A stretch of 64,000 nucleotides of DNA from assembly GCA_038400315.1 (NCBI GenBank), contig CP151667.1:4413174-4477173 (forward strand). The letters run 5' to 3'. The position numbers and the translations under genes were made by a program. This DNA comes from Isosphaeraceae bacterium EP7 (GTDB taxonomy: Bacteria > Planctomycetota > Planctomycetia > Isosphaerales > Isosphaeraceae). Positions 55,753-64,000 of this stretch are shown here, one piece after another. The notes beneath the pieces were generated by a model. That model had not been told where the DNA came from. It did not search any database and saw only the letters and a list, made by a program, of their open reading frames with translations. The number at the start of each line of letters is the position of its first letter. The first letter of the stretch is position 1.

Positions 55753-56393
55753 CCTCGGAACCTGCCGATTTACGCTTGAGGGCAGGGTCCGAGTCGACCC
55801 GCACGAGTTATGGGCCGGATCGAACGCGGCGACCGTCGTCACCAGGTCGGTGAAGTGCATGACCGTCCCGTCGAGCCATGCCTAAGAAGACGAGGATCGA
55901 AGTCTTCAACTCGTTGGGCTAGATTTCGCGAAGGACCAACGTGCGGAACCAGGCAGCCGACGCGATGAGGCGGCCGAGGCAAGCCGCACGAGTCATGCCC
56001 CGGCGAGGCCGATCGATGGTCCTGAAAAGAAGTAGATGAACAGCAAGTGCCGGTCGTCCGCACCGACGGCCTTCATGATGCCGATCGTTCGCTTCGTCTC
56101 CAGCACGCTCGATTAGCCCGGGGGACGACCTGGCCCGATCCTCCGGGGTTGAATCTCAACCTGCTCCCGAGGGTGCTCGGGCAGTCTTTGATTGCGCCGC
56201 GAGAATTCTCCGAGAACGTCCCATGACCGGTGAACGCGGGACGTCGCTGCGCAGTTACTAAGGGATAGGACCCGAGGTCGGCACGGGATGGACGACGATC
56301 GGAGCAGGCTCCGACCTTTCCGGTCCAGACGCCTCGGCCGACCCTCTTGCAGCACGATGTCGAGTGCATGAGACCAAATCAAAGGAGATGGCG
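55753..56393. other. Intergenic region with gene remnants
   Basis: About 640 bp with one recognisable fragment, an FtsX-like permease remnant on the minus strand. No intact gene, RNA or repeat is seen. The upstream region of the next small lipoprotein is included. Confidence 0.5.
55980..56112 (-). pseudogene. Remnant of an FtsX/MacB-type ABC transporter permease
   Basis: Read on the minus strand from about 56092, one frame gives VLETKRTIGIMKAVGADDRH then LLFIYFFSGPSIGLAGA before a stop, matching the ERxxEIGILKAxGA hallmark of the FtsX family. The frame then ends, and further downstream no continuing homology is seen, only scattered stops. It is a fragment of perhaps 40-50 codons of a protein normally 400-800 long. 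Confidence 0.6.
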
Positions 56394-56576
56394 ATGGCCA
56401 CACCGACACGTCGCAACTTGCTGATCGCGTTGGCCGTCGTGCCTCTGGCGGGGCTGACGTCGTGCTCGGAGAGTGAAGTCGTGATCGGGAAAGGTGCCTC
56501 GGGCGCGAGGCGGAAAGGGCGGGAAGAGTCCGAGATCAAGAGTCGGCGCAAGACCCGAGGCAGGGGCGCCTCGTAG
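56394..56576 (+). CDS. Very small lipoprotein
   Basis: The 60-residue product begins MATPTRRNLLIALAVVPLAG and has lipobox LTSC at residues 20-23, so it is lipid-anchored. The mature 38 residues are charged, with Lys/Arg/Ser/Gly (RRKGREESEIKSRRKTRG). An AAGGAG sequence sits 6 bases before ATG at 56394. No family is recognised. Confidence 0.65.
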   Translation: MATPTRRNLLIALAVVPLAGLTSCSESEVVIGKGASGARRKGREESEIKSRRKTRGRGAS

Positions 56577-56771
56577 CGAGTTTAGACCGCCGGGGCCGCG
56601 CCGTCGCGGCCTTCATAAAATTGCTGTAGATTGAAATCAATTATCTGTGATCACGGGTGCATTTGCCGTGGTCACCGAGGCAATTCATCGTTATGTAACC
56701 TCCGAAATCAACGTTGACATCGGCGTCACCCGGCCGCGATGCGGGCCATTCCCCTTCAATCGAGGTCGAGA

Positions 56772-57767
56772 ATGCGTGCTCACCGATCGAGTCGTTGCTC
56801 CGGTCTCACGCTCATCGAGCTGCTGGTTGTCATCTCGATTATCGCGGTGCTGATGGCACTGCTGCTGCCGGCCGTCCAGTCGGCCCGCGAGGCGTCGCGG
56901 CGGATGCAGTGCTCGAATCACTTAAAGCAGGTCGCCCTGGCCCTGGCCAACTACGCCGACGCCCAGGGGAGTCTGCCGATCGGCAGCAGTTCGGCTCAGG
57001 GATGGTCGACAGGGAGTTTTTTCCTGATGATCCTCCCGCACCTCGATGCCCAGCCGACCTATAACATCGTCAACTTCAGCGTGAACTTCGCCGAGTCTCA
57101 GAATGCGACGATCCACGACGCACGTCCCAGCAGCCTGGTTTGCCCGAGTGACCCCGACGCTTCCCGGCGGGTGAGGGTCGATGGAGCCTATGCATTCGAG
57201 CTCACTCCGTTCCCCGTGCCCGTGCGATTCACCAGCTATGCCGGCTGCACAGGGCTGTATTATCAGTTCAGCCGTCTCCCCGAGCGCCTCACCCAGCAAA
57301 ACGGCCTGATCGTGCACCGACAGACCGTCACGATCGCGGAGATCACCGACGGGACGAGCAACACGATGTTGGCGAGCGAGCACGCCGTCTCGAAGCTCCA
57401 GGAACCCGAGCGGTCGGAATGGCACTGGTGGACCTCGGGTTACATCGGCGACACACTCTTCACCGGGCTGTATCCGATCAATCCGTTCCAGAAGATGCCC
57501 GAAGTCGTGGCCGACGACAATACCGGCCCATACCTCGAGGCGGCCTCGAGCATGCATCCCGGCGGGGCGAACTTCGCGTTCGCCGACGGCTCGGTCCGCT
57601 GGATCAAGGATACGATTGATTCCTGGACGAATGACCTGCAGACGGGCCTGCCCCCGGGGCTCAGCTACTCTGGCGGGATCTACAAGCTTGCCCCGCAGGC
57701 AAAGCTGGGGGTCTACCAGAAGCTAATGACCCGCAACGGCGGCGAGGTGATCGGCGACGGGTTCTGA
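56772..57767 (+). CDS. DUF1559 protein with prepilin-like N-terminus
   Basis: Planctomycete-expanded family with type IV pilin-like signal. The 331-residue product starts with a basic leader then [34 protein letters not shown], i.e. a G-F/L-type processing site, Glu5 and a hydrophobic helix, expected to be cut by the prepilin peptidase. The body has [21 protein letters not shown] and the C-terminal [16 protein letters not shown] with HPGGAN before it, all DUF1559 marks. Start at 56772 gives a short leader. Role is presumably surface or secretion-linked. Confidence 0.9.
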   Translation: MRAHRSSRCSGLTLIELLVVISIIAVLMALLLPAVQSAREASRRMQCSNHLKQVALALANYADAQGSLPIGSSSAQGWSTGSFFLMILPHLDAQPTYNIVNFSVNFAESQNATIHDARPSSLVCPSDPDASRRVRVDGAYAFELTPFPVPVRFTSYAGCTGLYYQFSRLPERLTQQNGLIVHRQTVTIAEITDGTSNTMLASEHAVSKLQEPERSEWHWWTSGYIGDTLFTGLYPINPFQKMPEVVADDNTGPYLEAASSMHPGGANFAFADGSVRWIKDTIDSWTNDLQTGLPPGLSYSGGIYKLAPQAKLGVYQKLMTRNGGEVIGDGF

Positions 57768-57793
57768 AACCGGCCCGGGCTCAGGGCCGAAGA

Positions 57794-60700
57794 TCATCGG
57801 TCCTCGATGGTACGCGACCCTGACGTGGGGCGCTCCCCTCGATCGATGAAGGGATTGACCCCGGCCTCCCAGACCCGCACCGTCCCCCCCGTGTCGGCCG
57901 AGACGAGTCGACTGCCGTCGGTGGCGAACGCCAGGCCGACGACATCCCCGGAGTGCCCGAGGAGGGTCAGGACCTCCTGGCCGCTGAGGGGGTCCCAGAT
58001 CCGGACCGAGGAGTCCCGGCCCACCGACGCCAGTCTGGGCTCGCCTCCCCCGCCGAAGGCCAGACTCCAGACACTCCGAGTCTGCTTGGGCAACCGGACA
58101 CTTCGAGTGTGCTTGGAGAGGGTCCGGAGCGGCCGGCCGTCGGCGGTCTCCCACAGCTTGATGACGCCGTCGGACCCGGCCGTGGCGATCGACTTCCCGT
58201 CGGGGTGGAATGCCAGGCCGTGGATCATCGAACGGTCAGCCTCCCAGGCCAGGTCGGGCCGTCGATCGTCCGAGGCCCAGAGTCGGACGATTCCGTCTCC
58301 GCCGGCGGAGGCGACGGTCCGGCCGTCAGGGCTGTAGGTGACGGCGTAGACAACGCCCGAGTGGCCCCGCAGAATTGAACGACTCCGCCCCGTCGCGGGG
58401 TCCCAGAGTCGCACGGTCCCGTCGCCCCCGGCCGAGGCGATCTCGCGGCCATCGGGGCGGTAGGCGACTCCGTAGGTCGGTCCTTGATGGCCTGACAGTT
58501 CCAGGCGCGTCAGGCCGGAATCGGCATCGACGACCCGGATCAGGCCGGAGTGGTTCGCGACGGCCAGGGTCCGACCGTCGGGCGCGAACGCCAGTCCGAG
58601 TATCGGGACACCTCCCTCGGGAGTGGAGACCGCGGGGCGTCCGCCGTCGTGGTCGTCGAGGCGGAGCGAGCCGTCGGCCTGGCCGACCGCGATCCGGCGG
58701 CCATCGGGCGAGACCGCCAATGCCTTGATCGGGCCCGGGTAGATCTTGTCGGTCGACGGCGGCTTGGCTGATGTGGTGAGCCAGAGGTGGACCCCGCCCT
58801 TCAGGTCGGTCGTGACGAGTCGGCCGCCGTCGGGCCGGTAGGCCAGGCACATCACCACTCCCCGGTTCGCCGTCATTTTGAAGAGCAACTGACCGCGGCC
58901 ATCCCAGAGGTTGACGGTCCGTCGACGGGACTGCAACTGGGGCATGTCGGGCATGTTGGAGGGCTCGCGACCGAAGCTGGCGGCGATCTGGTCCCCACGC
59001 GGCGGGGAGAATGCGAGGTCGGTCAGGTACCCGTAGTGGTTGAGCTCGTTGTTGGAGACGGTGGTCAAACGGAGCGACAACTGCCCCGATTCGAGGGTAA
59101 TCACGACGCCCGAGCCGTCGGAGCTCGCGACACCCAACCGTTTCCCATCGGGGTGGAAGCCCATGGCCAAAGCCCCCCAGTTGGGAAACGTCCTGAGACT
59201 GGCCCCCGTGAGGGCGTCGCGGAACTGGAGCAGGCTGCTACCGCCAGAGATGACCTGGGAACCGCCCCGGGTAAAGCCCAAGGCGGTCGAAGAGCCGGCC
59301 AAACAGGGCTCGATCCAGAGTCGTCGGTGCGATGCGATCTCCCAGGCAGCGACCTCGCCGTGGAGATTCAGATCGGGGCGATCGCCGTGGATCGAGTAAC
59401 GGTCTCCGCTGGTCGTTGCGAGAAGTCGGCCGTCGGGGCTGAAGGCGACCCCGTTGCAGACCTCCCGGAATGGGCCGTATTCGCCGAGCAACGCCCCGGT
59501 TCTCGCGTCCCACCGGCGGGCCAGTCGATCGGCCCCGGCGGTGGCGACCTCTCGGCCGTCGGGGGAGTAGGCGATGTCGAAGACCGGTCCAGCGTGGGCC
59601 TTGAAGCGGAGCGGGCGACCCCCGTCCTCGGCGTCGCAGATCAGGACCTCGCCCGGCGTCTTCTCGAAACCTCGCTTGTCTCCGAAGCCGAGGCCCAGGG
59701 CGAGCCGCCGGCCGTCCGGACTGTAAGCGACGCTCTGGACGGGCGCCTTGGCATCCCACTCCCTCAGGTGTTCATAGGCGCAAAGGCGCCAGAGGTAGGA
59801 CCACTCGAAACCCCGGCGATCGCGCTCGCCCGGCGCGTTTGGTCGGAGGCTTTCGAGTTCGAACAACGCGCCGGCGACGTCGCCGACGTCGATCGAGCGG
59901 CGGACGAGATTCACGTTCGCGATGTAGGCGCCGCTCTCGGCCCGATCCTGCTGGTAGCGGGAGTCGGCCAGTGCGCGCGAAAGCTGCAGGTTGTACCAGG
60001 AGGTCAGGATCAGGCCGCCGACCAGGGAGGCGGTCGAGAAGCCGAGCAGGCCTGCGAGCGCCGGCTTGCGCCTCGCCCACTTGATGGAACGCTCCAGGTG
60101 CGAGACGCGACGGGCGGCGACGGGCCGTCCTTCCAGCCAGCATTGAAGGTCGTCGGCCAGCGCACCCGCGGAGTCATACCGCCGCGCGGGCTGCTTCTCG
60201 ATGCACTTCAAGCAGATCGTCTCGAGGTCGCGCGGGATCCCCGGGGCGAGCCTGCGGGGCCGGGGCGGCTCACCCTCGGTTACTTGCTGGATGAGGCGGT
60301 TCCGGTCGACCGCGTCGAAGGCCGGCCGGAGCGTCAGCAACTCGTAGAGCGTCAGGCCCAGGGCGTAGATGTCGCTGCGGGCGTCGGAGAGGCCGTCGAA
60401 CCGCTCGGGGGCCATGTATCTGAGGGTGCCGACGACGTCGCCGGTGTGGGTCAGGTCGGCGTCGGCGATCGCCTTGGCCAGTCCGAAGTCCGCGACCCAG
60501 ACGGTCCCTTGCATGTCCATGAGCAGGTTGGAGGGCTTGATGTCGCGGTGGAGGACCCCCTGGGAATGGGCGTACTGCAAGGCTCTGGCAACCTGAAGCC
60601 CGACCCGAGCGACTCCAGGCCAATAATGTTGAGACGTATCGGATACCGAATTGAGGCCGGAGAGCCCCGGCTGGCTCGTCGCGCGCGGAGCGGTGCCGGA

Positions 60701-61486
60701 CCCGACTCCTGCCCGCTCGACGGTTGTCCTGGGCTGCACTTTCGCTGACGATCCCCGTTCGGTCCGTGCGATCGAGGCCGGCCCTGTGTCCGCGTCGTCC
60801 GAAGGCCCGAGGCCCGCAGCGAGGGGAATGGGGAAGCTCCCGGTCACGAGGGCCTTGGCCACGTCGGCGGCCGATGCCTCGGCCGCCGTGAGGCCCGCGT
60901 CGAAGGGCCCGCCCAGAAGGCCTTCGGCCTGTCGAGATCGCTGCAATTCCCGGATCACCTCGTCGAGCCCGCGTCCTCGGATGTATTGCATGACGTAATA
61001 ATGGACGCCTTCGTGCTCACCGATTCCGAAGACCGGCACGATATTCGTGTGGTGCAGGCCGGCCGCCGACTTCGCCTCGCGGCGGAAGCGGAGCACGACC
61101 TGCTGGTTGGACAGGGCGTGTGCGGGCAGGAGCTTCAGCGCGACGCGGCGCCCGAGCGAGACCTGCTCGGCCTCGTAGACGACCCCCATGCCGCCGCGGC
61201 CCACCTCCCTGAGGATGAGGTAGTCCCCCATCCGTCGGATCGGCACGCCGGATCCGGTGGCCTCGTCCTCTGGCGCTTCTTTCCCCCGCAGGTCGGGCTC
61301 GTCCGATTTGAATCGCTCGATGGCCACCAGGGCCGGAAACAACTCCAGGATCTCCCCCGCCAAGGTGGGATATCTTCCCGCGTACTCGGAGGGAGACGGA
61401 GCCTCTCCATCGCGGAGACGCGCGGCGAATTCTTCGGCGATCTCCCCGAGCAGGTCCTGGTCGGCGCCAGTCGGATCGTGGGGCAT
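57794..61486 (-). CDS. Ser/Thr protein kinase with WD40 propeller
   Basis: The 1,230-residue membrane kinase. Residues 85-455 are an STK domain: glycine loop GRGGMGVVYEA (96-106), Lys118 in VALKLL, HRDIKPSN (313-320), DFG (333-335), and APERFDG. An Ala/Ser/Gly-rich segment of about 100 residues (about 183-286) is inserted between the hinge and the catalytic loop. One membrane segment lies near 477-498. From about 595 to the end come WD40 repeats (SPDGR, LWD, RLWASDD motifs), perhaps twelve or more. It follows the ECF sigma gene on the same strand by 32 bp; the pair likely signals together. Confidence 0.95.
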   Translation of the reverse strand: MPHDPTGADQDLLGEIAEEFAARLRDGEAPSPSEYAGRYPTLAGEILELFPALVAIERFKSDEPDLRGKEAPEDEATGSGVPIRRMGDYLILREVGRGGMGVVYEAEQVSLGRRVALKLLPAHALSNQQVVLRFRREAKSAAGLHHTNIVPVFGIGEHEGVHYYVMQYIRGRGLDEVIRELQRSRQAEGLLGGPFDAGLTAAEASAADVAKALVTGSFPIPLAAGLGPSDDADTGPASIARTERGSSAKVQPRTTVERAGVGSGTAPRATSQPGLSGLNSVSDTSQHYWPGVARVGLQVARALQYAHSQGVLHRDIKPSNLLMDMQGTVWVADFGLAKAIADADLTHTGDVVGTLRYMAPERFDGLSDARSDIYALGLTLYELLTLRPAFDAVDRNRLIQQVTEGEPPRPRRLAPGIPRDLETICLKCIEKQPARRYDSAGALADDLQCWLEGRPVAARRVSHLERSIKWARRKPALAGLLGFSTASLVGGLILTSWYNLQLSRALADSRYQQDRAESGAYIANVNLVRRSIDVGDVAGALFELESLRPNAPGERDRRGFEWSYLWRLCAYEHLREWDAKAPVQSVAYSPDGRRLALGLGFGDKRGFEKTPGEVLICDAEDGGRPLRFKAHAGPVFDIAYSPDGREVATAGADRLARRWDARTGALLGEYGPFREVCNGVAFSPDGRLLATTSGDRYSIHGDRPDLNLHGEVAAWEIASHRRLWIEPCLAGSSTALGFTRGGSQVISGGSSLLQFRDALTGASLRTFPNWGALAMGFHPDGKRLGVASSDGSGVVITLESGQLSLRLTTVSNNELNHYGYLTDLAFSPPRGDQIAASFGREPSNMPDMPQLQSRRRTVNLWDGRGQLLFKMTANRGVVMCLAYRPDGGRLVTTDLKGGVHLWLTTSAKPPSTDKIYPGPIKALAVSPDGRRIAVGQADGSLRLDDHDGGRPAVSTPEGGVPILGLAFAPDGRTLAVANHSGLIRVVDADSGLTRLELSGHQGPTYGVAYRPDGREIASAGGDGTVRLWDPATGRSRSILRGHSGVVYAVTYSPDGRTVASAGGDGIVRLWASDDRRPDLAWEADRSMIHGLAFHPDGKSIATAGSDGVIKLWETADGRPLRTLSKHTRSVRLPKQTRSVWSLAFGGGGEPRLASVGRDSSVRIWDPLSGQEVLTLLGHSGDVVGLAFATDGSRLVSADTGGTVRVWEAGVNPFIDRGERPTSGSRTIEDR

Positions 61487-61518
61487 GAGCGGGCTCGGGG
61501 GGTTGCGGGTAGGGCAGA

Positions 61519-62148
61519 TCAGCGGGTGAAGAAGCCGGGCATGCCCGAGAGGATCTCCTTTAGACGCTTCAGGGCACGGAAGTAGCGATTACAGGCGGCA
61601 GTCTTACTGATGCCCAGGACCTCGGCGGTCTCGGCATTGCTGAGCTCCTCGAAGTGGCGCAAGGTCAGGACCTCTCGGTCGATCGGATCCATGCCGTTGA
61701 GCGACTCCTGGAGGCGGAGCTTCATCTCGGCTCGGTGAGCCGCCTGGGTCGGCGAGGTGAGGCGTCCGAGCAACATCGCCGCAAGGGAAACCGATGACGC
61801 CTCGGGCAAGGCCCCCCGGTAGATCGACACCTCCTGGCCGGCGTCCCTGGCTTTGGCCCCGAGGTGGTGGCGGTGGAAGATCGTGAGACGTTGGGCAGTG
61901 AGGAAGCGGAGCCAGAGGAAGGGGGTCATCGTCGGATTGGCCACGTATTCGCCGGCCCTGCGGAGGATGTCGATCTGGGCCTCCTGGAGGACATCGGATG
62001 GGTCGACACGGCCCTGGATACGTTGGTCGAGACGAAGGTGGACCATCCGGCGCAGTCGCGACCGATGGCGGATGAAAAGTTCCACCAAGCTCTGCTCATC
62101 CACGTCGCCCGGGATGACGTGTTCGTCAGATCGAGTGATATCATTCAT
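61519..62148 (-). CDS. ECF sigma factor, planctomycete STK-associated type
   Basis: RNA polymerase sigma factor of 209 residues. The sigma-2 region is LVELFIRHRSRLRRMVHLRLDQRIQGRVDPSDVLQEAQID, and sigma-4 is LNGMDPIDREVLTLRHFEELSNAETAEVLGISKTAACNRYFRAL. Region 4 is well preserved. The arrangement next to a Ser/Thr kinase matches ECF groups tied to kinases in planctomycetes, in which the kinase is thought to control the sigma factor instead of an anti-sigma protein. It is the first gene of the pair. Confidence 0.93.
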   Translation of the reverse strand: MNDITRSDEHVIPGDVDEQSLVELFIRHRSRLRRMVHLRLDQRIQGRVDPSDVLQEAQIDILRRAGEYVANPTMTPFLWLRFLTAQRLTIFHRHHLGAKARDAGQEVSIYRGALPEASSVSLAAMLLGRLTSPTQAAHRAEMKLRLQESLNGMDPIDREVLTLRHFEELSNAETAEVLGISKTAACNRYFRALKRLKEILSGMPGFFTR

Positions 62149-62313
62149 TGAAAAGATTTTGCCCCGTGTATCTTACACTGCGCGGCAGCATGGATTGTTC
62201 ACGGAGAATCCCGATTATTTCGGCGCCGCCTCTCCGTTGGCTCCAGCGGTCCCTGGGTCGAGAGTTCGCGTGGGCCGATCTCAGCCCTCGCTCCGCGTGG
62301 TGCGACTGTCACT

Positions 62314-62439
62314 ATGGCCGTCTTCGGCGGCCTCTTCGGCGAGATGATCATCCTTCCGGTCCACGCCCCGGGAGGTTCAGGGGCCTTCATCCGCCACGGC
62401 GGCCGCATCCCGGCGCCGCTGTCCAGCCAACGCAATTGA
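62314..62439 (+). pseudogene. Duplicated 3' end of a UPF0210 gene
   Basis: Positions 62317-62439 align without gaps to 55630-55752, the last 41 codons of the UPF0210 gene. I count 9 mismatches in 123 bp; 7 are silent third-position changes and two fall in one codon, changing Leu to Gln. An ATG precedes it at 62314, so a 41-codon frame remains. The silent-site pattern suggests a copy that diverged as a functional gene before being truncated. Confidence 0.9.
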
Positions 62440-62449
62440 GCCGTCGGTC

Positions 62450-62495
62450 AATCACAAATATATTCACAAATTCACATCATTATTCATCATGTCGG
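62450..62495 (+). promoter_or_regulatory. AT-rich stretch with ATTCACA repeats
   Basis: A short AT-rich run in otherwise GC-rich DNA with two copies of ATTCACA and one ATTCATC. It could hold the promoter or operator of the aldo/keto reductase gene; no clean -35/-10 pair is visible. Confidence 0.35.
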
Positions 62496-62683
62496 CCTGG
62501 CCGCACGTCTCACGGAGGCCAACCGACCCGCGAAATTCCGGCGAAGGGGACGAAACGAGGTCCCGGTTTTATTTGGGCGCGGCGTGCGGATCGATCGGCT
62601 ACATTCGTGTAGAACCCCCGTGGCTGTGTGGGGCCATTGGCCTCGTTTCCACTTCCGATTCCGAGATCGAGGAGAGCCCAGAC

Positions 62684-63892
62684 ATGAGCGAACCGCACAC
62701 GAATCCCGTGGATCGCCGGGTGTTCCTCCAGGCGGGCATGGCGGTCACGGCCGCCACGACGGGCCTGGGAAGCGGCTCCGCGGCCGCGCAGGAGCCCAAA
62801 GGGGTCCAGAAAAAGAAGGTCCTTCCGACGCGGGTGCTGGGCAAGACCGGCGTCGAGGTCACCCTGCTCAACCACGGGACCGTCGGCGAGCCCGCCGGGC
62901 TCAATCGCCTGCTCCGCGCCGCCTACAACGAGGGCGTCCGCTACTTCGACACCGCCGAGGGCTACAAGAACTCGGAGAGGGTCATCGGCGACTGGCTGAC
63001 GGCCATGCCGGAGGTGCGTAAGTCGATCTTCCTGGCCACCAAGAGCCACGTGAAGACCCAAAGCGACATGCTCAAGAAGCTCGATGAGCGGCTGGCCGCC
63101 CTCAAGACCGACTACATCGACCTCCTCTTCTTCCACGGCCTCGAGACGAACCAGACCGACTGGCCCAAGAGCAAGGAACTCAAGGAGGCCGCCGAGGCCC
63201 TGAAGAAGACGGGCAAGGTCAAGTTCGTCGGCTTCTCGACCCACGACAGGATGATCGCCGAGCAGATTCAGAACGCCGCCGACGGCGGATTCATCGACGT
63301 CATCATGCTCAAATACACCCCCTGGCTCGACAAGAACGCCCCGCTCAACAAGGCCCTCGACGCCTGCCACGCAAGGAACATCGGCCTGGTCTCGATGAAG
63401 CAACTCGCCGGCCAGACCGAGTTCACCGCCGAGCGCGTCCCCTCGATCAAGGCCAAGGGGCTGACCCCCGCCCAGGGCCTGCTTCAGGCGATCTGGTCCG
63501 ATGAGCGGTTCTCGGCCTCGTGCGTGACCCTCCGGAACGTCGAGCAAGTCGCGGAGAATGCCGACGCGGCCAGGCGCTTCGAGCCCCTGAAGCAGGCGGA
63601 GATCGACGAGCTTCGCGACGCCGTCCTGGCCTCCAACCCGACGATGTGCCCCGGCTGCGACGGCCGCTGCTCGGTCGCGGGAGGCACCAAGGCCCGGCTC
63701 GGCGACCTCGCCCGGTTCTATACCTATCACGAGTCGCACGGGATGAGGGGCGTGGCCCGCGAGTCGTACGCCGAGCTGCCCGCCGAGGAGCGCGACTGGA
63801 AGGGCGCCGACCTCGTCGCCGCACGCGAGGCCTGCCACCACAAGATCGACTTCTCGTCGATGCTCCCCGAGGTCGATCGCCTGCTGAGCTGA
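62684..63892 (+). CDS. Tat-exported aldo/keto reductase with C-terminal Cys motif
   Basis: The 402-residue product begins with a twin-arginine signal (DRRVFLQAGMAVTAATT) and an Ala-rich end, so it is exported folded. The AKR barrel follows: TRVLGKTGVEVTLLNHGTVG, GVRYFDTAEGYKNSE with the catalytic Asp and Tyr, ATKSHVKTQ with the Lys region, and IDLLFFHGLE. The usual catalytic His lies in HGLE. The C-terminus has CPGCDGRC, a CxxCxxxC motif, possibly a residual iron-sulfur site. ATG at 62684 is preceded by GGAG. Substrate is unknown. Confidence 0.88.
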   Translation: MSEPHTNPVDRRVFLQAGMAVTAATTGLGSGSAAAQEPKGVQKKKVLPTRVLGKTGVEVTLLNHGTVGEPAGLNRLLRAAYNEGVRYFDTAEGYKNSERVIGDWLTAMPEVRKSIFLATKSHVKTQSDMLKKLDERLAALKTDYIDLLFFHGLETNQTDWPKSKELKEAAEALKKTGKVKFVGFSTHDRMIAEQIQNAADGGFIDVIMLKYTPWLDKNAPLNKALDACHARNIGLVSMKQLAGQTEFTAERVPSIKAKGLTPAQGLLQAIWSDERFSASCVTLRNVEQVAENADAARRFEPLKQAEIDELRDAVLASNPTMCPGCDGRCSVAGGTKARLGDLARFYTYHESHGMRGVARESYAELPAEERDWKGADLVAAREACHHKIDFSSMLPEVDRLLS

Positions 63893-64000
63893 TCCTGGCA
63901 CTTCTCCATCCTGCCGGTCCTATTCCGCACCTGATGCCGGCGGTCGCGAGTGGCTCGCCGGTGTCAGGGCGCTCGACGATCGCGTTCTCGGGCGAGTCGG
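63893..64000. other. Right edge, no gene seen
   Basis: The last 108 bp after the reductase stop hold nothing recognisable. Confidence 0.4.

Overview
This 64 kb window is GC-rich chromosomal DNA from a planctomycete, most likely of the Isosphaeraceae (inference). Signs of this are a planctomycete-type ECF sigma factor beside a Ser/Thr kinase with WD40 repeats, a DUF1559 protein with a prepilin-like N-terminus, exported proteins opening with an LExLExR motif, a PEP-CTERM protein, an AroD-AroE fusion and an ANRRNAQKSTGPRT-type protein. No rRNA, tRNA, CRISPR array, intact insertion sequence or prophage was recognised.

Layout. 0-8.4 kb: a penicillin-acylase-family hydrolase cut by the left edge, a CoaC-like flavoprotein with a small conserved-looking protein, an orphan Mrr-like nuclease, ispD, recQ and queC. 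8.4-13.5 kb: a lone radical SAM protein, an orphan ParA ATPase, then an overlapping trio (family 2 glycosyltransferase, serine-acetyltransferase-like protein, divergent RNase HII-like protein). 13.6-21.8 kb: infA, hisA and hisH, a coiled-coil lipoprotein, a tightly overlapping aroDE-aroK-prepilin peptidase operon, an SMP-30-type lactonase and a small secreted protein. 21.8-27 kb: a histidine kinase/sigma-54 activator pair, pnp and rpsO. 27.3-31.2 kb: a glycosyltransferase, a protein with two complete WaaP-like kinase domains and a zinc-metalloprotease-like lipoprotein, closed by a very strong terminator.

31-46.5 kb: two exported DUF11 proteins, an RND efflux pair with a divergent TetR regulator and a GTCAAC operator cluster, a PEP-CTERM protein, an exported amidohydrolase and an acetolactate decarboxylase with a lipoprotein-like signal. 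46.9-51.4 kb: an ANRRNAQKSTGPRT-type protein with a suspicious C-terminus, a lower-GC possible immunity-type gene, hldE and a single-domain response regulator. 51.4-55.8 kb: folC, two small membrane proteins, an ACT-domain protein and a UPF0210 protein. 55.8-64 kb: a decayed FtsX-like fragment, a tiny lipoprotein, a DUF1559 protein, the kinase/ECF pair, a 123-bp copy of the UPF0210 gene end, and a Tat-exported aldo/keto reductase.

How the genes fit together. Much of the window is housekeeping: isoprenoid, shikimate, histidine, queuosine and folate metabolism, RNA decay and translation. The accessory part leans to the envelope: ADP-heptose synthesis (hldE), sugar transferases, WaaP-like kinases, efflux and exported repeat proteins. 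The parts most worth following up are the tandem kinase operon, the RNase HII-like gene in the sugar cluster, the TetR operator cluster and the silent-site-diverged copy of the UPF0210 gene end. Starts were chosen by eye from Shine-Dalgarno sequences and family N-termini; family assignments rest on motif recognition, not on searches.
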